60,124 bases of DNA from Pseudobdellovibrionaceae bacterium (GTDB lineage Bacteria > Bdellovibrionota > Bdellovibrionia > Bdellovibrionales > Bdellovibrionaceae): assembly GCA_021731025.1 (NCBI GenBank), contig JAKFYD010000028.1, positions 1 through 60,124 on the forward strand, read 5' to 3'. Shown piece by piece: positions 34,936 through 43,900 of this stretch. How positions within the stretch are numbered: the stretch's first letter is position 1; the number at the start of each line of letters is the position of its first letter. Both the position numbers and the translations under genes were made by a program. The notes below the pieces were generated by a model. The model worked only from the letters and a program-made list of their open reading frames with translations. It had not been told where the DNA came from and did not search any database.

Positions 34936-36963
34936 TTAAGGACGAAAACGCGGTGGTCTTTCCGGTGATGGCCGCACTGGCCCGGGGCGCACTGGCCCGG
35001 GGCGCACGGGACCTGGCGTGGGTCGTGGCTCAACGCGTGGTCGCTCTGGTTGTGGCGCAGGTCGGACTGGCTCCGGAGATGGCCTTACTGGTGACGGACG
35101 AACTGGCTCTGGGCGTGGACGCACCGGCTCCGGAGATGGTCTTACGGGCCCAGGTCTTACTGGCTCTGGGCGTGGACGCACCGGCTCCGGAGATGGTCTT
35201 ACGGGCCCAGGTCTTACTGGCTCTGGGCGTGGACGCACCGGCTCCGGAGATGGTCTTACGGGCCCAGGTCTTACTGGCTCTGGGCGTGGACGCACCGGCT
35301 CCGGAGATGGTCTTACGGGCCCAGGTCTTACTGGCTCTGGGCGTGGACGAACGGGTTCTGGATTTGGACGAACAGGTCCCGGTCGAACGGGCTCAGGATT
35401 CGGACGGACTGGTCCAGGTGAAGGTCGCACTGGCCCTGGGCGTACCGGCTCAGGCCTCACTGGCCCCGGTCGTACCGGGCCGGGTCTGACCGGCCCTGGG
35501 CGAATCGGATCTGGACGATGAGGAGGTCGCACAGGATTTGGCGTTATCCAAGGGGCACAACGACGATCCCCGGGGGACCAGCGCTCGCGGGGTCCACAAG
35601 CTCGATCAATTTCCCGTCGCACGCAATAGCGGCGATTAAAATCGTAGTCTTCATAACCCTGGCAGCGAGGAACAAAATGTCTTTCACATCGACTAGAACC
35701 CCAGTTCCAAACTTCATCCCGATGACAACGAGAATAGTACGAACTCACTTCACAACGAGCATAAATCGAATTCCAGTACCAACCAATCGAGCAATAACCT
35801 ACAGCCGGGCGACAACGGCCAGCATAATTATCCCAGTATTCATTAGATCCACAAGTGTATTGCCAGATACGTAAACAAGAATTTGTTGAATAAGAATAGG
35901 TTGTTCCAATAGGACAAGTGTAAGGCAAGCGATCACAGCGATATTCAAATTGATTCCATCTGTAATTCAGAGGGCATCGAGGATAAGTGCGCATCACACA
36001 CTGACCTAAATAAGAATCAAAAACTTCGTTGTAGTTACAAGTAACAAAGGTTGGAGGAGCTGCGTAGGCCACGCAAGTGTTTGAATCCGGGTTATAAAAT
36101 GTTCCGGCCTCACAAACTGAGCTTCCGTTACCTTGTACACAATATCGCAAACTATCGTTGTAATAATAGCCTGCAGGACAAGCGTACTGATTTCCACTCT
36201 CGTCAAGGATATCAATTTTATACTGACGATAAACCTCGTAGAAGTCAGAGCTATTGACATCATTTTGCGTCCATAATCTTAAGATCAAATTTTTCTGTCC
36301 TGCACTTGAACTTTGACCTTGAATTAAGAAACGGTTCATCGACGTTTGAAATTGAACCTGGAAAGGCTCGATGCCGGTGTTGACCTGCTGTCCTTGTAAA
36401 GAGTTTTTTGCAACCCCCTGCGCCTGCACGTCGACAGGTTGACTGTAGTACTTATTCACTTGAGCAGAAGAAAGCGGGCTTTGTGTCTTAAACTTTAAAG
36501 GATAAGCGGTATCTTCTTTCGCATTCACACAGAGTTCTTCACGAACTTGTGAGCCCGAAGCTTCATCACGAGCATTGAGCTTAAAACACCAAGTCCCGGC
36601 AAACTGGGGATAACCTCGAAGTACAGCACGATTTGAATCTAGAGTTTGCACTTCTAAACCTGGCGGCAAAAATTCATCTTCATCAACAAACCACTGAAGT
36701 TGTGTCAGGTTTTGACCTGCGGCTGAAAGCTCAATTTCTTGATATTGATTTTGTTGCATTTGCAAACTTGCATGGTCGACTAACATCGAAATGTTGTTAG
36801 GATTTGCCAGAACTTTTTCGCCAACGGGTGCGACCGCTTGCGGACTTGAAGCATTGTTTGCCTGGCAAGCCAAAGTAAAAAGCAAAATAATAGGTGCATA
36901 AAAAAAGCGCGCGCTGAGTGATGGTTTTGGTGTTTCCAGAAAGCCCCCTTTAGATTCGGTCAA
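34936..36963 (-). CDS. Lipoprotein with ten C-X12-C repeats and a Pro-Arg repeat tail
   Basis: A protein of up to 675 aa. It has a lipoprotein signal with lipobox FTLAC (Cys about residue 33), then an Ig-like region (QLQWFVDEDEFLPPGLEV, then GYPQFAGTWCFKLNARDE, resembling putative Ig domains) to about residue 260. Ten consecutive modules follow, each exactly C-X12-C and rich in Tyr, Trp and Asn, joined by 6-11 residue linkers (about residues 263-475). The last 200 residues are PVRPGPVRPSPEPVRPRPE-type repeats, basic and probably extended. There is no ATG start: TTG at 36963 has no ribosome-binding site, while a CTG at 36939 follows AAGGGGG. It is likely surface-exposed, and the Pro-Arg tail could span or bind cell wall or polyanions (inference). 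Confidence 0.85.
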   Translation of the reverse strand: MTESKGGFLETPKPSLSARFFYAPIILLFTLACQANNASSPQAVAPVGEKVLANPNNISMLVDHASLQMQQNQYQEIELSAAGQNLTQLQWFVDEDEFLPPGLEVQTLDSNRAVLRGYPQFAGTWCFKLNARDEASGSQVREELCVNAKEDTAYPLKFKTQSPLSSAQVNKYYSQPVDVQAQGVAKNSLQGQQVNTGIEPFQVQFQTSMNRFLIQGQSSSAGQKNLILRLWTQNDVNSSDFYEVYRQYKIDILDESGNQYACPAGYYYNDSLRYCVQGNGSSVCEAGTFYNPDSNTCVAYAAPPTFVTCNYNEVFDSYLGQCVMRTYPRCPLNYRWNQFEYRCDRLPYTCPIGTTYSYSTNSCLRIWQYTCGSNEYWDNYAGRCRPAVGYCSIGWYWNSIYARCEVSSYYSRCHRDEVWNWGSSRCERHFVPRCQGYEDYDFNRRYCVRREIDRACGPRERWSPGDRRCAPWITPNPVRPPHRPDPIRPGPVRPGPVRPGPVRPEPVRPGPVRPSPGPVRPNPEPVRPGPVRPNPEPVRPRPEPVRPGPVRPSPEPVRPRPEPVRPGPVRPSPEPVRPRPEPVRPGPVRPSPEPVRPRPEPVRPGPVRPSPEPVRPRPEPVRPSPVRPSPEPVRPAPQPERPRVEPRPTPGPVRPGPVRPGPVRPSPERPPRFRP
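35105..35349. repeat. 57-bp perfect tandem repeats in the Pro-Arg coding region
   Basis: Four identical 57-bp copies begin at 35105, 35162, 35219 and 35276, each starting GGCTCTGGGCGTGGACGCAC, with a 17-base partial fifth copy at 35333. Each unit encodes 19 residues of the Pro-Arg tail of the lipoprotein on the minus strand. Weaker copies flank the block. Perfect identity suggests recent expansion by slippage, so copy number probably varies between strains. Confidence 0.95.
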
Positions 36964-37202
36964 TTTTTGATACCAGCTGCGTGCAACAGCAAAAGAAAGA
37001 CCATAATTAATTTTTCTTTTTCTTAAAAGTATTTCAAAAATATTGCAGGGAGTTATTTTAGAAGTTGTTAATTTGTCTCGTTGTTTTATAAACAGGTTTT
37101 TGTGAATGGAATTTATCGCCGGTTCTTTTTTGCACCGACCTTGAAAAGCTCGCCAAAATACCCCTCGCTAAAGGTCGTTTTGTCCCTCGACAAAAGATGA
37201 AA
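36964..37202. other. AT-rich spacer between the lipoprotein and AbiE genes
   Basis: About 240 bases with no convincing open frame. It must hold the promoter of the minus-strand lipoprotein gene, but I see no clear -35/-10 pair. It is AT-rich, with runs such as TTTTTCTTTTTCTTAAAAG. The AbiE operator begins directly to its right. Confidence 0.5.
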
Positions 37203-37310
37203 ATATATCCCTGTATGTGACACTTATTGTAACTTACTGGACCATTTTTGGATTAAATTTGATAAAATTAAGCCGATATGTTACAAATAGTGTCACATAC
37301 AGGGATATAT
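37203..37310 (+). promoter_or_regulatory. abiE operator: 31-base inverted repeats flanking the promoter
   Basis: The left arm (37203-37233) and right arm (37280-37310) are inverted copies of each other with only two mismatched positions out of 31. The core word is CCCTGTATGTGACACT and its complement. Between them lies a plausible -10 box TAAAAT (37263-37268) with a weak -35 near 37238-37245, so the arms bracket the promoter. The right arm ends two bases before the abiEi ATG. In characterised AbiE systems the antitoxin AbiEi binds two inverted repeats upstream of its gene and represses transcription; this layout fits that model. Confidence 0.8.
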
Positions 37311-37312
37311 TT

Positions 37313-37966
37313 ATGAAGCCAGTCCGTTCTAAAAAAACCTCAATGAATTGGGAGGCCCTCCTTCCCGAAGTCGACTACCAAGCATTGATGGCCCAAATGC
37401 CCCCCTGCACTCATCCTCGTCGCAAACTTAAAGAGTGGCAAAATAAGGGCTTCCTGACCCGACTTAAAAAAGGTTTTTATGTTTTATCCTCTCAAGTTTG
37501 CGATCAAGTTTACTCGATCGAAATTGTGGCTAATCTTCTTTATGGGCCCTCCTACATTTCCCTGGAATCAGCCTTGTCGTATTATCAATTGATTCCTGAA
37601 AGAGTTGAGGAAATCACAAGCGTAACGACACAAAAAAATAAAAACTTCCCAACTTCCATTGGCCGCTTCACCTACACTCATCTCTCCGCACAGCTCTATC
37701 CGATCGGAGTTGGCCTTCAGAAAACGCAAGATCAAAGGAATTTCCTAATCGCAACTCCGGAAAAAGCCCTGATGGATATTTTTACTTTAAGGTTTCCCAA
37801 ATCTCGCAAACCAACAATTAAAATGGTTCGAGCCGCACTGGAAGATGATCTGCGTTTTTCAATTCAAGAATTTAAAGCCAACCGCGAACTCTTAAATGAA
37901 ATGAAACCCTTTTACAAAAATCGCACGTGGAACCGTTTACTCATTGAAATTTTACTGGAGTCCTGA
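37313..37966 (+). CDS. abiEi: AbiEi antitoxin, type IV toxin-antitoxin
   Basis: Antitoxin and autorepressor of the AbiE system, 217 aa. The N-terminal winged-helix region contains LKEWQNKGFLTRLKKGFYVLSS (about residues 35-57). It is followed by the AbiEi domain with NLLYGPSYISLESALSYYQLIPERVEEITSVTT and the ATPEKALMDIF motif. The open frame extends 32 codons upstream into the operator, but the ATG at 37313 begins right after the right operator arm and fits family length. No good ribosome-binding site is visible because the operator occupies that space. It overlaps abiEii by one base (TGATG). Confidence 0.93.
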   Translation: MKPVRSKKTSMNWEALLPEVDYQALMAQMPPCTHPRRKLKEWQNKGFLTRLKKGFYVLSSQVCDQVYSIEIVANLLYGPSYISLESALSYYQLIPERVEEITSVTTQKNKNFPTSIGRFTYTHLSAQLYPIGVGLQKTQDQRNFLIATPEKALMDIFTLRFPKSRKPTIKMVRAALEDDLRFSIQEFKANRELLNEMKPFYKNRTWNRLLIEILLES

Positions 37967-38832
37967 TGAATCAAGCCGTTAAAGAAATGCTCAACACTTA
38001 CCAGATAAAAACTGGGGCTGAGGCTGAGAACGCTCTTAAAGAAATCATTCAAGAAATTGCTCTATTGGGTTTACACCGAGCAAATTTTTTTGAGAAAGCT
38101 GCTTTTTATGGAGGAACTGCTCTGCGCATTTTGTACAAGCTCCCACGCTATTCCGAAGATCTGGATTTCACTTTGTTCAAAAAGACGCCTGACTTTTCTT
38201 TAAAAGCCTATTTTTCTGCAGTCGAAAAAGAACTTCAGGCCTATGGATTCCAGGTCGACGTTGTCCCTGTGGATAAAAAAAATAAACTTGAAGTTGAATC
38301 AGCCTTTATTAAAGCCAGCACCCAGATTCATCTTTTAAAAATTGAATCCTTAAAAGGCTTTGGAATAAAAACGCAAACGAATTCTAAGTTACAAATTAAG
38401 TTCGAAGTCGATACTGAGCCAATTACAAACTTTCAGTATGAAACCCGCTATCTGCTAGCACCCACCAGTTTCCCCGTCATTAGCTTAAAAAAACCTGATC
38501 TTTTTGCCGGAAAAATCCATGCGCTTTTGTTTAGAAAATGGAAAAACCGAGTTAAGGGAAGAGACTTCTACGACTACATTTGGTACTTGAAAAATAAAAC
38601 ACCAGTGCGGCTCGATTACCTTCGCGAAAAGGCCATTCAAAGTGGTCATGCGGAAAAAAGTGATTTTAAAAATCTGGCCCAACTTAAAGAAGCGCTTTTA
38701 AGCCGTTTTAGCAAAGTCGATTTTATTGCGGCTCAAAAAGACATTCGACCTTTTATCAAAGATGATTCTGAAATTAAACTATGGAATAATGATTTTTTTG
38801 CTCAGGCCACGGAACAGTTGGAAATTGAATAG
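37966..38832 (+). CDS. abiEii: AbiEii toxin, nucleotidyltransferase
   Basis: Toxin of the type IV AbiE system, 288 aa. The nucleotidyltransferase core has GG at 49-50 in FYGGTALRILYKLPRYSEDLDFTLF, with catalytic-type Asp65 and Asp67. Later motifs are LKIESLKGFG, KKPDLFAGKIHALLFRKWKNRVKGRDFYDYIWYL (Lys-His and the GRDFYD motif), all features of the AbiEii/DUF1814 family. It transfers nucleotides and arrests growth, giving phage abortive infection in studied examples; that role here is inferred. It is complete and apparently intact. Confidence 0.94.
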   Translation: MNQAVKEMLNTYQIKTGAEAENALKEIIQEIALLGLHRANFFEKAAFYGGTALRILYKLPRYSEDLDFTLFKKTPDFSLKAYFSAVEKELQAYGFQVDVVPVDKKNKLEVESAFIKASTQIHLLKIESLKGFGIKTQTNSKLQIKFEVDTEPITNFQYETRYLLAPTSFPVISLKKPDLFAGKIHALLFRKWKNRVKGRDFYDYIWYLKNKTPVRLDYLREKAIQSGHAEKSDFKNLAQLKEALLSRFSKVDFIAAQKDIRPFIKDDSEIKLWNNDFFAQATEQLEIE

Positions 38833-38842
38833 CAAACTTAAT

Positions 38843-38860
38843 TAAACAATATATTGTTTA
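38843..38860. terminator. 18-bp AT-rich palindrome between convergent genes
   Basis: TAAACAATATATTGTTTA is a perfect palindrome between the abiEii stop and the end of the hybrid kinase gene, and overlaps the latter's stop codon (38858-38860). It could be a weak bidirectional terminator or a protein-binding site. Confidence 0.35.
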
Positions 38861-40900
38861 TAAGAATTGAAGATGCTGGATATCTTTCTTTTTGCTGAAG
38901 CTTTGCACGCTTTCAATCAGGACATGGCGATCAATGGGTTTTGTCAGATGGCTATTTGACCCAAGATCAAAACACTTTTGTCGATCTTCAGCCATACCAT
39001 GCGCCGTCAGGGCGATAATTGGTGTTGAGTACCCATTTTTGCGAAGTTGATCAATTGCACCGTAACCATCCAGTTCGGGCATTTGAATGTCCATCAGTAC
39101 AACATCGTGATGGCCACCCGTTGCTTTTTTAACACCTTCGAGACCGTTATTTGCGACTTCAACTTCAGCGCCGGCCATTGTAAGAAACAGACTAAAAAGA
39201 GCTTGGTTATCCAAAGAATCTTCAACCAGCAAAACTTTTGTGCCTTTCAATGTTTCACTGTTCAAATTTGAATTGACCGGTTGTGGGGATATCCCTGAAC
39301 TGAATTCTTGTATAAAGCTGCTGTCTTCACATAAAGTCACTGGAAAGCACAGGATGAACTCACAGCCTTCTCCAGGAATGCTTTCTTTTATAGAAATTTC
39401 GCCACCCATAGCACGAGCAAGCTTACGTGAAAGTGCTAAACCAAGTCCCGTCCCCCCGTGTTTGCGAGTCATCGAAGTGTCAATTTGGGTGAAAGGTTGG
39501 AAGAGATTTTCAATTTGAGTTGAAGATAATCCAGGCCCAGAATCTTTAACAGAAACTCTCAGCTGAGTCGTTCCATTTTGCACAAAGCCCGTACTCACAA
39601 CGACACTTCCTTTTGGACTGAATTTAATCGCGTTGCCAATCAGATTCACCAAAATCTGTTGAACCCGACTGGGAGACATGATGACTTTTGTAGGAATTTT
39701 ATCATCGATCTTAAACTGGAATTTGAGCCCCTTTTCTTTAGCAGGCAATGACAAAAAGGCTTTAAGTGATTGCAAAAATTCGGGCAGAACAACTTCACTC
39801 TTTTCCATTTCCATTTTTCCAGCTTCCACTTTCGAAAGGTCTAGAATTTCATCGATAATGCGTGAGAGTTGTTTTCCATTGCGACGGATTGCCATAATGG
39901 CTTCTTTTTTTTCTTCGGGATTTACTTCTGTGTCCATAAGGACTTCCGAAAATCCCAAGATAATTCCCAGTGGAGTCCGAATTTCATGACTCATATTTGC
40001 CAAAAAATTACTTTTAGTTTCGTTAGCAACTTCGGCTTGTTTTTTTGCCAAGGTGAGCTCTTGCTGAATTATTTTTTGATCGTGAATATCTGTAGCAACA
40101 CCGATCCAACTGATTGGATTTAAGTGAAGATCAAGTTCGGGCACGACACGAAGCAAGTGCCAGCGATACTCTTGATCAGAACCTTGTCGCAGACGACACT
40201 CAACCTCGAATCCTAGCTGATTCGTTAAAGCTTGATGCCATTTTTCTTTAAGGATCACTTGGTCGTTAATAAATAAACTTTGTTCCCATTGGTCTGCCGG
40301 ATGGTGTGCTGTATGCTCGCCGGTAAATCTGAACCAAAATTGATTGAAGTGTTCAATCTCCCCGACGCTGTCAGCGCGAAAAATAATCTGTGGAATAGCG
40401 TCGGCTAAATTTTGGTATCTTCGGCGGCTTTCAAGCTCTAGATCCCGCAAAATTCTTAAACGGTCACGACGTTCGACCTCTTGCAAGGTGGCCGCTTGTT
40501 TTTCCAGCAAACGACTTTTTTTATAAAGCTCCACGAAGACCGCAACCTTGGATTTGAGAATATGCGGATCAAAAGGCTTTAAGACATAATCAACAGCGCC
40601 GACCGAATAACCAATAGAAATATACTGTTCTGCCCGATTATTTGCCGTCATAAAAATGATCGGAATATTTTTGGATTTTTCCCGCTGTTTAATAATGCTC
40701 GTGGCTTCGAAGCCATCCATGTCGGGCATTTGCACGTCCATTAAAATAACAGCAAAATCATTTATAAAAACTTGGGCCAAGGCCTCTTGCCCCGAGCTTG
40801 CTGTGATCAAGTTGTATTCAGGGCATTTCAAAACGGACTCTAAACTAACAAGACCTTCTGGCCTATCGTCAACCAAAAGTATGTTAGTTTTTTCTATCAT
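38858..40900 (-). CDS. Hybrid histidine kinase: REC-PAS-HisKA-HATPase-REC
   Basis: A 680-aa soluble signalling protein. In order: receiver domain (residues 1-125, phospho-Asp about 56 in [15 protein letters not shown]), a coiled linker, a PAS domain (about 165-285, [27 protein letters not shown]), HisKA with [18 protein letters not shown] (His about 305), HATPase ([41 protein letters not shown]), and a C-terminal receiver ([18 protein letters not shown]). There is no membrane segment. Its start overlaps the stop of the HAMP-array kinase by four bases, so the two are translated together and probably exchange phosphoryl groups. Confidence 0.95.
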   Translation of the reverse strand: MIEKTNILLVDDRPEGLVSLESVLKCPEYNLITASSGQEALAQVFINDFAVILMDVQMPDMDGFEATSIIKQREKSKNIPIIFMTANNRAEQYISIGYSVGAVDYVLKPFDPHILKSKVAVFVELYKKSRLLEKQAATLQEVERRDRLRILRDLELESRRRYQNLADAIPQIIFRADSVGEIEHFNQFWFRFTGEHTAHHPADQWEQSLFINDQVILKEKWHQALTNQLGFEVECRLRQGSDQEYRWHLLRVVPELDLHLNPISWIGVATDIHDQKIIQQELTLAKKQAEVANETKSNFLANMSHEIRTPLGIILGFSEVLMDTEVNPEEKKEAIMAIRRNGKQLSRIIDEILDLSKVEAGKMEMEKSEVVLPEFLQSLKAFLSLPAKEKGLKFQFKIDDKIPTKVIMSPSRVQQILVNLIGNAIKFSPKGSVVVSTGFVQNGTTQLRVSVKDSGPGLSSTQIENLFQPFTQIDTSMTRKHGGTGLGLALSRKLARAMGGEISIKESIPGEGCEFILCFPVTLCEDSSFIQEFSSGISPQPVNSNLNSETLKGTKVLLVEDSLDNQALFSLFLTMAGAEVEVANNGLEGVKKATGGHHDVVLMDIQMPELDGYGAIDQLRKNGYSTPIIALTAHGMAEDRQKCFDLGSNSHLTKPIDRHVLIESVQSFSKKKDIQHLQFL

Positions 40901-43900
40901 GTTTGAACCTCAACAAAAGTTTCAACGGGTTGAACTTCTTGAATATCAGACTTTGTTAGCCATGAATGCATTTTAGCCAACAGATTGGTCGAATCCACAG
41001 GCTTAGTGATGTACTCCGACGCACCAGCCGCTAAGCACTCTTCCCTATCGCCCTTCATGGCCTTAGCGGTCAATGAAATGATGGGTAAATTCGCAAATTC
41101 TGGCATTTTGCGAATTTGTCTCATGGCTTCTAGTCCATCCATTTCTGGCATCATAGTGTCCATCAAAACCAGATCAATATCTGGATGATTCTGAAGACTT
41201 TGAAGCGCTAACTTCCCATTTTCTGCGTAGGAAACGGACATTCCTTGTTTTTCTAAAATGCTCGTAATCGCAAAAATATTTCTCATGTCATCGTCGACAA
41301 TCAAGATTTTTTTGCCATTGAAGTCGGCGTTTTGAGGAAGCTCGGAAATAACAAGCTCATGCTCTTCGGCAGATGGTCTCATCGGCTCTTGCCCCATGTA
41401 GTTCTGAGGCAAGAATAATGTAAAGGTACTTCCTTCACCCGGCACGCTATTGACTTCAATTGCACCACCCAGCAGTCGAGCAATTTCACGACTGATAGTT
41501 AAACCCAAACCAGTTCCACCGTACTTACGGCTCGTCGTTCCGTCAGCTTGCTGGAAAGCCTCGAAAATCAATTTCTGTTTATCTTCTGGAATTCCAATAC
41601 CGGTATCTCTAACAACGAAGGCTATAACATTTTTAGCATTCTCTAAAGTTTCCATAGAGAATTTTCTGTGTTTAGGCGCCAATTCTATTGTTAAAGAAAC
41701 ACTGCCTTTTTCAGTAAACTTAAAGGCGTTGGACAACAGATTTTTTAGGATCTGCTGAAGACGATTCTCATCGGTAAACATGCTTCTTGGAACATCGGGA
41801 GTCCGCGATGTTTTAAACTCTAAGCTCTTATGTTCCGCGATCGGCTTAAAAGTTTGCTCAAGATATTCTTTCACTTTTGGCAACTGAATGGCCGTTGGAT
41901 CAACTGGCATTTTTCCAGCTTCCACTTTAGAAAGATCCAGAATTTCATTGATCAATGCTAAGAGATCTTGTCCTGCAGAATGAATGGTTCCCGCATATTT
42001 GATCTGTTCATTGCTCAAATTGTGATCTTTATTTTCCAAAAGATTTTTAGACAAGATCAGCAAGCTGTTCAGTGGTGTTCGAAGTTCATGGGACATATTT
42101 GCCAAGAATTCGGATTTGTATCGTGAAATTAATGACAATTGTTCCGCTTTTTCTTCCACGCTTCGTGAAGCCAGCTCAACTTCTTGATTTTTAACTTCAA
42201 GCAGCTTCGCTTTGTCTTCCAGCTCTTTCGCTTGCGCTTCCAGTTCGGCATTGGATTTTTTCAGCTCTTGTAACAGCTCTTCCGTTCTCATTGAAGACGA
42301 AATCATATTCAAGATAACACCGATGGAATCCATCAGCTGATCCAAGAAATTCAAGTAGTTCTGAGTGAACGGAACAAAAGAAGCAAGTTCGATGACCGCT
42401 TTCAGTTCTCCTTCAAAGAGTACTGGTAAAACGATGATGTTTTTTGGAGCAGCCTCGCCCGTGCTCGAAGAAATGCGGATGTAATCAGAAGGAGGATTCG
42501 TGATCAAAATCGATTTCTTTTCGAAAGCGCATTGACCAACAAGACCTTCTTTCAATTTGTAACGATGAGATAAATTTTTTCTTTCGTTGTAAGCATAATT
42601 TGCGATCATCACCAATTCGGTGTCTTCATGATCACCTTCAGCCATAAAGAAAGTTCCCAAACGAGCATCCACCAGCGGAGTCAGTTCTGACATGATCAAC
42701 TGTGCCACAGAATTGATACTGCGTTGACCTTGCATCATTCCTGAAAATTTCGCTAAATTTGTTTTCAGCCAATCTTGCTCGGTATTTTTTTGAGTCGTGT
42801 CTTTTAAATTTCCAATCATTTGATTGATATTATTTTTTAAAGCCGCAACTTCTCCTTCGGCTTCAACAGTGATGGATCGTGTGAGATCCCCGCGTGTGAC
42901 CGCAGTCGAAACTTCCGCGATGGCTCGCACTTGAGAGGTCAAATTCCCAGCGAGCTGATTCACGTTATCTGTTAAATCTTTCCATGTTCCCGCTGCACCC
43001 GGAACTTTAGCTTGTCCGCCCAGTTTACCTTCGATACCCACTTCCCGTGCAACCGTAGTCACTTGGTCAGCGAAAGTTCGAAGTGTATCTGTCATGTTGT
43101 TGATTGTTTCTGCTAGAGCTGCCACTTCCCCTTTAGCTTCAAGGACGAATTTTTGTGACAAGTCACCATTTGCAACCGCAGTCACAACTTTCACGATACC
43201 TCGCACTTGAGTCGTTAAGTTTGACGCCATGAAATTCACGTTATCTGTTAAGTCTTTCCATGTTCCAGAAACTCCAGGCACTTTCGCTTGTCCCCCCAGT
43301 TTTCCTTCGGTACCCACTTCTTTCGCCACACGAGTAACCTCGGCTGCGAATGAATTCAGCTGATCCACCATCACGTTGATCGTGCTTTTCAGTTCAAGGA
43401 TTTCACCTTTGGCATCAACAGTAATTTTTTGTGACAAGTCCCCATTGGCAACCGCTGTTGTCACTTTCGCGATATTACGAACTTGCGCTGTCAAATTTCC
43501 AGCGAGTTGGTTCACGTTATCTGTGAGATCTTTCCAAGTTCCAGAAACCCCTTTTACATCAGCTTGTCCGCCCAGTTTTCCTTCGGTACCCACTTCTTTC
43601 GCCACACGAGTAACCTCGGCTGCGAATGAATTCAGCTGATCCACCATCACGTTGATTGTATTTTTTAGCTCAAGGATTTCGCCTTTAGCATCAACAGTAA
43701 TTTTTTGTGACAAGTCCCCATTGGCAACCGCTGTTGTTACCTTCGCGATATTTCGAACTTGGCCCGTTAAATTTCCTGCAAGACCGTTCACGTTATCCGT
43801 TAAATCTTTCCAAGTTCCCGCGACTCCTTTTACGTCAGCTTGTCCACCAAGCTTCCCTTCGGTACCAACCTCTTTCGCAACACGAGTTACCTCGGCTGCG

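Noticed and set aside
34869-35521. Long plus-strand open frames rich in Gly/Thr/Arg or Ala/Val/Leu opposite the Pro-Arg repeats
   Set aside because: They are by-products of the GC-rich 57-bp repeats; the minus-strand frame has a signal peptide, cysteine modules and a natural continuation.
37203-38832. Larger anti-phage defence island around AbiE
   Set aside because: Only the two AbiE genes are defence-related; flanking genes are a surface lipoprotein and signalling proteins.
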